The translations under genes and the position numbers were made by a program. A DNA stretch of 64,000 bases from Hyphococcus sp. (GTDB lineage: Bacteria; Pseudomonadota; Alphaproteobacteria; Caulobacterales; Parvularculaceae): contig JANQJK010000026.1 in NCBI GenBank assembly GCA_028281665.1, forward strand, positions 1 through 64,000. Reading direction: 5' to 3'. The notes beneath the pieces are model-generated. The model did not search any database, was not told where the DNA came from, and saw only the letters and a program-made list of their open reading frames with translations. Below, piece by piece: positions 58,540-64,000 of this stretch (within the stretch, counting starts at the first letter, position 1; every line of letters starts with the position of its first letter).

Positions 58540-58764
58540 ATGACAGATGAAGCGATGCAGCGTGCGCAGGACGCAGAGGAGCACCGCAAATCCTATCAGG
58601 CAATTATGAAGGCGTCGGCGGAGATCGGCGTTCCCTTCGCACTGGCGCTGACGATGTTCTTTACCAGCCTTGTGCTTGCCAACGGCATCTGGATGTCTCT
58701 CTTCGCCGGCATCGCCGTTTATGTTTTTATCTATTTTGTCGTGAAGACTTTTTTCTCGCATTGA
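58540..58764 (+). CDS. Small membrane protein, aa3-type cytochrome c oxidase subunit IV-like
   Basis: 74 residues: a charged N-terminus with EHRKSYQAIMKASAEIG, then two hydrophobic stretches FALALTMFFTSLVLANG and WMSLFAGIAVYVFIYFVV. It resembles the bacterial aa3-oxidase subunit-IV family (short, N-terminal HxxxY/W-type helix), which often precedes pntAA in alphaproteobacteria, as here (28 bases). The match is by pattern and the assignment is tentative. Confidence 0.55.
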   Translation: MTDEAMQRAQDAEEHRKSYQAIMKASAEIGVPFALALTMFFTSLVLANGIWMSLFAGIAVYVFIYFVVKTFFSH

Positions 58765-58792
58765 CGCCGTTGATTGACGGCCGGGAGTAACG

Positions 58793-60004
58793 ATGAAGAT
58801 TGCGGTTCTGAAGGAAACGCGCACGGGCGAAACTCGTGTGGCGGCCTCGCCGGAAAGTGTGAAGAAATTTGCCGGGCTTGGCGCGACGGTTACCGTTCAG
58901 GCGGGCGCCGGGGCCGACGCCCAGTTTTCTGACGACGCTTATCGGGAGGCGGGCGCCGAGATCAGCCCGTCGGCGGCGGATGCGGCGCAAGGCGCGGATC
59001 TCATCATCAAGGTGCAACGTCCGACGACGGAAGAGTTGCGGGCCTTCCCGAAAGGCGTGCGCCTTGCGGCGATACTGTCGCCTTACAACGATCCGGACTC
59101 TGTTGGCGCCTATGCGCGACTGGGCGTTGACGCTTTCGCCCTCGACCTGATGCCGCGCATCACGCGCGCACAATCCATGGATGTGTTGTCATCGCAGTCG
59201 AACCTTGCCGGTTACAAGGCGGTGATTGATGCGAGCGCCTATTTTGGCCGCGCGCTGCCGCTGATGATGACGGCCGCCGGCACCATTGCGCCGGCGAAAG
59301 TTTTTGTCATGGGCGCAGGGGTTGCGGGACTTCAGGCGATTGCAACGGCGCGCCGCCTTGGCGCCGTCGTTTCTGCGACGGATGTGCGTTTCGCCGCGAA
59401 GGAACAGGTCGAGAGCCTGGGCGCATCCTTCGTCACGGTCGACGAAGAGGCGATGAAAGACGCCGAAACCGAAGGCGGATACGCCAAGGAAATGTCGGAG
59501 GACTTTCAGAAGCGTCAGCGTGAATTCGTCGCCGAACACATCAAGAAGCAGGATATTGTGATCACGACCGCGCTCATTCCCGGTCGGCCGGCGCCGCAGC
59601 TTGTCACGAGCGACATGGCGCAGGCGATGCAGCCCGGCTCGATCATCGTCGATCTGGCGGCGGAGCAGGGCGGCAATGTCGAGCTTACCCGTCCCGGTGA
59701 AGCGATCGAAATCGGCGGCGTCACCATCCTCGGGTTTTTCAATGTTCCCGGTCGACTGCCGGCGGATGCTTCAAGCCTTCTGGCGCGCAATATCTACAAT
59801 TTCGTCTCCGCTTTCTGGGATAAGGAAAAGCAGGATTTCGTCGTCGACTGGAATGACGAGATCTTCAAAGGCGTTGGGCTGACCCGCGAGGGCGCGACGA
59901 TCCATCCGAATTTCAAAGCTGCGCCGGCCCCGTCTGTGTCACCCGATGCGGAGACAGCGACGGAACAGCGCACAGACGAACCATCACCGTCAGGGAGCCA
60001 ATAA
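58793..60004 (+). CDS. pntAA: NAD(P) transhydrogenase subunit alpha, part 1
   Basis: 403 residues. Alanine-dehydrogenase/PNT fold: [30 protein letters not shown] (in parts: [11 protein letters not shown]), domain I NAD site [30 protein letters not shown] (GAGVAGLQA) and [15 protein letters not shown]. It binds NAD(H) in proton-translocating transhydrogenase. The stop overlaps the pntAB ATG by 1 base. A 35-residue polar C-terminal tail follows the domain. Confidence 0.95.
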   Translation: MKIAVLKETRTGETRVAASPESVKKFAGLGATVTVQAGAGADAQFSDDAYREAGAEISPSAADAAQGADLIIKVQRPTTEELRAFPKGVRLAAILSPYNDPDSVGAYARLGVDAFALDLMPRITRAQSMDVLSSQSNLAGYKAVIDASAYFGRALPLMMTAAGTIAPAKVFVMGAGVAGLQAIATARRLGAVVSATDVRFAAKEQVESLGASFVTVDEEAMKDAETEGGYAKEMSEDFQKRQREFVAEHIKKQDIVITTALIPGRPAPQLVTSDMAQAMQPGSIIVDLAAEQGGNVELTRPGEAIEIGGVTILGFFNVPGRLPADASSLLARNIYNFVSAFWDKEKQDFVVDWNDEIFKGVGLTREGATIHPNFKAAPAPSVSPDAETATEQRTDEPSPSGSQ

Positions 60005-60477
60005 TGGCTGACAGCAAGCAGGAAGACGCGCAGCGGACGGCGGAGGAAGTCGAACGCGCCGCGGAAGAATTAAAAGAAGCGGCCGAACGCGCACAGGAAT
60101 CCTCGCAAACTTTGGCCGAGGCGTCCGAGCAAGCTTCCGGCCTCGTCTCGCAGCTCGCCGAGGTCGCTTCCTCGGGGCCGTCGGAGTTCGTCTTCCTCGC
60201 GACGATTTTCGTGCTTGCGATTTTTGTCGGTTATTACGTGGTGTGGTCAGTAACGCCGGCGCTGCACACGCCGCTCATGTCCGTGACCAACGCTATCTCA
60301 TCGGTGGTGATTGTCGGCGCGCTGATCGCGCTGGGCGCCGATCTCGCGGCGTCCGCCGCAGGCGGGACGTCCAAGCTTTTAGGGTTTGCGGCGGTGGCCC
60401 TCGCCAGCGTCAACATATTCGGCGGCTTTCTCGTTACGCAGAGAATGCTCGCCATGTACAAGAAAAAAGAACGGTAG
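60004..60477 (+). CDS. pntAB: NAD(P) transhydrogenase subunit alpha, part 2
   Basis: 157 residues. An N-terminal Glu/Ala-rich helix (about 1-55) precedes four membrane helices: [39 protein letters not shown], a third through [17 protein letters not shown], and the C-terminal [14 protein letters not shown]. The membrane domain of the split alpha subunit. The coiled-coil-like N-terminal extension is longer than usual. Confidence 0.93.
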   Translation: MADSKQEDAQRTAEEVERAAEELKEAAERAQESSQTLAEASEQASGLVSQLAEVASSGPSEFVFLATIFVLAIFVGYYVVWSVTPALHTPLMSVTNAISSVVIVGALIALGADLAASAAGGTSKLLGFAAVALASVNIFGGFLVTQRMLAMYKKKER

Positions 60478-60486
60478 GCGGAAACA

Positions 60487-61887
60487 ATGGGTCACAATCT
60501 GCCTGCTATCCTTTACGTCGTTTCGGGCATCCTTTTCATTCTCGCCCTGCGCGGACTGTCGAGCCCTGAGACCTCTCGCGAGGGCAACCGCTTCGGCATG
60601 ATCGGGATGGGCATCGCCGTCCTGACGACGTTTTTCGTTCTTGAGAATAAGGGCGTCTCCACCTGGGCGCTGATCGCGCTTGCGGTCGCAGCCGGCGCCG
60701 TTCCAGGCGCCTATATCGCGCGTAAGATCCCGATGACGGCCATGCCGCAGCTTGTTGCGGCGTTCCACTCGCTCGTCGGTCTCGCCGCCGTGTTTATCGC
60801 ATGGGCTGCGTTCCTGGCGCCGCGCGCTTTCGGCATCGGCGCCCCTGGCGAAATCCACACCGCCTCGATTGTTGAAATGTCGCTGGGCGCGGCCATCGGC
60901 GCCATCACCTTTTCCGGATCGGTCATCGCTTTTGCGAAGCTGAACGGCAATATGTCGGGCAAGCCGATCCTGTTGCCGGCGCGTCACGTCATCAATCTCG
61001 CAATCGGTCTCGCTATGCTCCTGCTTATCGGCATGCTGATGACCTTCGAGCAGTCGACGACCACCTTCCTGTTGCTGACGATCCTCGCCTTTGCGCTGGG
61101 CTTCCTCATCATCATACCGATCGGCGGCGCCGACATGCCGGTTGTGGTCTCGATGCTGAATTCTTACTCGGGATGGGCCGCCGCGGGCATCGGCTTCACG
61201 CTGGAGAATATGGCGCTCATCATTACCGGGGCGCTCGTTGGCTCGTCGGGCGCTATTCTCTCCTACATCATGTGCAAGGGTATGAACCGGTCCTTCATAT
61301 CGGTCATTCTCGGCGGTTTCGGCGGCGAAGACGCCACTGGCGGCGCGGGCGGTGAAGAAACCCGGCCCGTGAAGCAGGGGTCTGCCGACGACGCAGCCTT
61401 TGTCATGAAGAATGCGAACAAGGTCATCGTGGTGCCGGGTTATGGCATGGCGGTGGCGCAGGCCCAGCACGCCCTGAAAGAAATGGCCGACCGGCTGAAG
61501 GAGGAGGGCGTTGAGGTCAAATACGCCATCCACCCGGTCGCGGGACGTATGCCGGGGCATATGAACGTGCTCCTCGCTGAAGCCCAGGTGCCGTATGATG
61601 AAGTCTTTGAACTCGAAGACATCAACTCCGAGTTCCGCACGGCCGATGTGGCTTTCGTCATCGGCGCCAATGACGTCACCAATCCAGCGGCCAAAACCGA
61701 CAAGCAGTCGCCCATCTACGGCATGCCGATCCTCGACGTTGAAAACGCCGGCACGGTGCTTTTCGTCAAGCGCGGTATGGCGTCCGGTTATGCGGGCGTT
61801 CAGAACGAGCTGTTTTTCCGAGACAATACGATGATGCTTTTCTCTGACGCCAAGAAGATGTGCGAAGAGATCGTAAAGGCGCTATAA
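60487..61887 (+). CDS. pntB: NAD(P) transhydrogenase subunit beta
   Basis: 466 residues. About nine membrane helices (residues 1-270), then a cytosolic NADP-binding domain: VIVVPGYGMAVAQAQHALKEM, YAIHPVAGRMPGHMNVLLAEA, VAFVIGANDVTNPAA and FVKRGMASGYAGVQNELF. With PntAA and PntAB it couples hydride transfer between NADH and NADP+ to proton flow. Last gene of the pnt operon. Confidence 0.96.
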   Translation: MGHNLPAILYVVSGILFILALRGLSSPETSREGNRFGMIGMGIAVLTTFFVLENKGVSTWALIALAVAAGAVPGAYIARKIPMTAMPQLVAAFHSLVGLAAVFIAWAAFLAPRAFGIGAPGEIHTASIVEMSLGAAIGAITFSGSVIAFAKLNGNMSGKPILLPARHVINLAIGLAMLLLIGMLMTFEQSTTTFLLLTILAFALGFLIIIPIGGADMPVVVSMLNSYSGWAAAGIGFTLENMALIITGALVGSSGAILSYIMCKGMNRSFISVILGGFGGEDATGGAGGEETRPVKQGSADDAAFVMKNANKVIVVPGYGMAVAQAQHALKEMADRLKEEGVEVKYAIHPVAGRMPGHMNVLLAEAQVPYDEVFELEDINSEFRTADVAFVIGANDVTNPAAKTDKQSPIYGMPILDVENAGTVLFVKRGMASGYAGVQNELFFRDNTMMLFSDAKKMCEEIVKAL

Positions 61888-61932
61888 GTCGTTGAACTGG
61901 TCATTGGGCGTATTCGCAAAGAGAGGAAATCC

Positions 61933-62868
61933 ATGAGAGCATTGTTGCTAGGCGCATCGGCGCTGGCGCTCGTTGCTTGCGGCGGCGCGCCTGACGAAAC
62001 CGAAGCACCCGCAGCCGAAGACGCTGTTGAGGAAGCGGTCGTTGACGCGGGCGAAGAAACCGAACCGGCACAGACAGCGCCGGATACAAGCGCGCTCGAC
62101 GCCGTGGTTGCGGCGCTGCCGGAAGACGCGCAAGCACGCGTTCCCTACCGCAACCCTGTCGAGACGCTTTCGTTCTTTGGCGTGGAACCGGGGATGACCG
62201 TGGTCGATACGCTGCCGGGCAATCCCTGGCACTCCGGCATCCTTATCGATTACCTTGGGCCGGACGGCAAAGTCGTCGGCGCAGACTACTCGCCCGAGAT
62301 GTGGACGCATTTCGGCGATTTCGCACCGGAGCCCGGCGCAAAGGACAGCTGGCCCGCGGAGTGGATCGAAAAAGCTGAAGCCTGGCGCGACGCGGATACG
62401 GACGCGTCGGTGGGCGCCGTCCAGTTCGGCCTCATTCCGGACGACATGGCCGGCGCCGTTGATGTCGTTTTACAGATTCGCACCATGCATCACTTTCACC
62501 GTCTCGAAGATGAAGGCGGGTTTATGACCGAAGCCATCGCCGACATGATGACGCTGCTGAAGCCGGGCGGTCATGTCGGTGTCGTCCTGCATCGTGCGCC
62601 GGAAGGCTCGTCCGACGAATGGGCCACAGGCGACAGCGGATATGTGAAGCAATCGGCAATGATCGCAGCCTTTGAGGCGGGCGGCTTTGAACTCGCCGGC
62701 ACGAGCGAAATCAACGCAAATCCGAAAGATCAACCGACAGAAGAAGATTTTGTCTGGCGTCTGCCGCCGTCGCTGGCGACGAGCCGCGAGGACGAAGCGC
62801 TGAAAGCCGAAATGGAAGCGATTGGCGAATCAGATCGCATGACGCTGCTATTCCGTAAACCGGCTTAG
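61933..62868 (+). CDS. Lipoprotein-type class I SAM-dependent methyltransferase-like protein
   Basis: 311 residues. Lipobox LALVAC (Cys at about 16), then an acidic low-complexity linker (DETEAPAAEDAVEEAVV). The globular part has methyltransferase-like features: LSFFGVEPGMTVVDTLPGN, LIDYLGPDGKVVGADYSPEMW (motif I/II region), DVVLQIRTMHHFHRL (motif IV-like) and MTLLKPGGHVGVVLHRAP (motif VI). Export to the periplasm is predicted from the leader. Known SAM enzymes work in the cytoplasm, so it may be an enzyme in an unusual place or a degenerate fold. Terminator follows. Confidence 0.75.
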   Translation: MRALLLGASALALVACGGAPDETEAPAAEDAVEEAVVDAGEETEPAQTAPDTSALDAVVAALPEDAQARVPYRNPVETLSFFGVEPGMTVVDTLPGNPWHSGILIDYLGPDGKVVGADYSPEMWTHFGDFAPEPGAKDSWPAEWIEKAEAWRDADTDASVGAVQFGLIPDDMAGAVDVVLQIRTMHHFHRLEDEGGFMTEAIADMMTLLKPGGHVGVVLHRAPEGSSDEWATGDSGYVKQSAMIAAFEAGGFELAGTSEINANPKDQPTEEDFVWRLPPSLATSREDEALKAEMEAIGESDRMTLLFRKPA

Positions 62869-62892
62869 GTTCTATATAAGCGCAAGACTACG

Positions 62893-62922
62893 AAAACCGG
62901 GCCTCCGCGGGCCCGGTTTTTT
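62893..62922. terminator. Bidirectional rho-independent terminator
   Basis: AACCGGGC-CTCCGCG-GGCCCGGTT followed by T-run on the plus strand, and A-run on the left giving a T-run on the minus strand. It lies between convergent genes (methyltransferase and MipA/OmpV protein). Confidence 0.85.
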
Positions 62923-62937
62923 CGTTTGGATCGCGTC

Positions 62938-64000
62938 CTACCGTGTGAACGTAAATTCACGCATCAGGTGAAAGCCCACAACCAGCTGATTGCGGTCGCC
63001 GAACTGGCTGATAATTGGCGTGTTGGCGAAATCATCGAAAATGTATCGATACTCGGCATAGGGATTGAGCGACCAGCGATCCGCAATATTGATATAGGCG
63101 GTGACGGACCCGCCGAAACTTTCAAAACCGGAGTCTGCGTCATAGGGGGCCAGAACTCCCATGGATCGCGCTGATTGTTCCGGCGTCACCGTGAAATATG
63201 CGTCTGCATATCTTTCGCCGACCCAGCGGACCTGACCTGCCGTTGCAAGCGAAAATGCGTCGGTTCGGAAGATCAGCGTCGTCAAAGTACCGTCAATAAC
63301 AGTGCCGCGATGGCCCGTTTTCAGGCCATGACGGACGCGCGCCTTCGCTGCGAAACGGTCGAGGAAGGTTGTCGAAACGAAGCCGCCGAATTCAAACGTC
63401 GTGCCGACATCGCCGAGCCCCCGTAGCGCCGCGTTGTCGTCCTGATCGCGCCGCCCCTTGATTTTCAGCGACGGGCCGATGCGAAACCGCGAAAAGCCGA
63501 ACAGCGCAATGTCGGCGCCGTCATCGTCGAGGAACAGGAAGTTGCGGACTTTGACATAGACCTGCGGGTCGGCGTCGAACTCGTAATCGTTTGAGCCGAA
63601 ATAGTCCGGCTTGTAGACCGGTCCGACCCCGAGGCTGAGATTGGTCTCATCAGGCACGAGGAAGTTCAGGGCGCTGAAAAAGCCCTGCCGTTCTTCGTCG
63701 TCGGGACTGACAATTCGGGTGCCGGTGACGTCGGCGTCTTCATACTCCGGTCCGAACAGCAGCGGGTCGAGACGCGGCTCGTCGATATACTGGCTGTCGC
63801 GCGCTTGCTCCTGGGAGATCTCGATCGCTTCCCTCTGCTGCTCGCGCTCTTTTTGAATTTTTTCCCGGCGCTCCTCTTCGGTCTCGCCGAACAGCATCGG
63901 GCTGAGATTGGGCTCGTCGATATTCTGCTGCGCCGTTGCCGGCGATCCGGCCGCCGCGGACAAAGCCAGAGCCAAAACGATGTAGGAAATCCCGCTACGC
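62938..64000 (-). CDS. MipA/OmpV family outer-membrane protein (5' end beyond the window)
   Basis: At least 353 residues. The frame runs through the right edge without a start codon preceded by a ribosome-binding site. What remains of the leader (SYIVLALALSAAAGSPATA) is a signal peptide. A duplicated motif follows: NIDEPNLSPMLFG and YIDEPRLDPLLFG, separated by a charged helix (EERREKIQKEREQQREAIE). Then the MipA/OmpV barrel: LSLGVGPVYKPDYFGSNDYEF, DADPQVYVKVRNFLFLDDDG, FGFSRFRIGPSLKI, and terminal FTFTR. Outer-membrane protein related to MltA-interacting protein. Confidence 0.85.
   Translation of the reverse strand, partial: RSGISYIVLALALSAAAGSPATAQQNIDEPNLSPMLFGETEEERREKIQKEREQQREAIEISQEQARDSQYIDEPRLDPLLFGPEYEDADVTGTRIVSPDDEERQGFFSALNFLVPDETNLSLGVGPVYKPDYFGSNDYEFDADPQVYVKVRNFLFLDDDGADIALFGFSRFRIGPSLKIKGRRDQDDNAALRGLGDVGTTFEFGGFVSTTFLDRFAAKARVRHGLKTGHRGTVIDGTLTTLIFRTDAFSLATAGQVRWVGERYADAYFTVTPEQSARSMGVLAPYDADSGFESFGGSVTAYINIADRWSLNPYAEYRYIFDDFANTPIISQFGDRNQLVVGFHLMREFTFTR

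Overview
The window comes from an alphaproteobacterial chromosome of high G+C content with densely packed genes. Four features point to this group: an alphaproteobacterial SOS operator (GAAC-N7-GAAC) between uvrA and ssb, a GapR nucleoid protein (DUF2312), a CtrA-type box (TTAA-N7-TTAA) upstream of a TacA-like sigma-54 activator, and a hopanoid (hpn) gene set. A relative of Caulobacterales, Parvularculales or Hyphomonadales fits. I cannot resolve the genus from sequence alone.

Layout. 1-1.0 kb is a damaged edge: the right end of an IS3-like element cuts a TonB-dependent receptor, next to a TonB-like protein. 1.25-6.7 kb holds an initiator tRNA, a carboxylate-amine ligase / N-formylglutamate amidohydrolase pair, a periplasmic solute-binding protein, a sterol-desaturase-family hydroxylase, a GyrI-like protein and a GIY-YIG nuclease between palindromic repeats. 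7.1-11.3 kb has divergent uvrA and ssb sharing a LexA box, then a lysine-rich KRKTA-repeat protein. 12-18.8 kb has a P450 and tamA-tamB. 19-23.2 kb is a tightly coupled sulfotransferase / lipoprotein beta-propeller / SDR / PhyH-dioxygenase set. 23.2-37.1 kb is the hopanoid and isoprenoid block: hpnB (divergent), hpnC-hpnD-hpnE-hpnG, hpnH, ispH, ispA, hpnM and hpnN. No squalene-hopene cyclase gene lies between hpnE and hpnG or elsewhere here. 37.2-42.7 kb is an arginine succinyltransferase operon (M20 hydrolase-astA-astD-DUF559-astB). 42.8-48.5 kb carries a lysozyme, an orphan AT-rich gene, Lrp with leucine dehydrogenase, a thiolase and glutaryl-CoA dehydrogenase. 48.5-57.3 kb holds an SNF symporter, a ligase-associated helicase and PdeM, rpmJ, a TPR protein, gapR, a second DUF559 gene and tacA. 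57.5-64 kb holds an alpha/beta hydrolase, a small cytochrome-oxidase-IV-like protein, pntAA-pntAB-pntB, a lipoprotein methyltransferase and a MipA/OmpV protein that runs off the right edge.

Genes working together. IspH and IspA supply isoprenoid precursors. HpnD, HpnC and HpnE turn farnesyl diphosphate into squalene, HpnH and HpnG build the hopanoid side chain, and HpnN and HpnM are predicted to move hopanoids to the outer membrane. The ast genes degrade arginine. Lrp, leucine dehydrogenase, thiolase and GcdH point to amino-acid catabolism feeding acyl-CoA pathways.

The most unusual layer is the palindromic repeats. At least three families are present. They have entered reading frames without breaking them (uvrA, hpnG), supply probable ribosome-binding sites (ispA, hpnE, astB), and sit flush against the 3' ends of all three small nuclease genes (GIY-YIG and two DUF559). 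In addition, hpnD is fused in frame to an AT-rich Imm27-like immunity domain.
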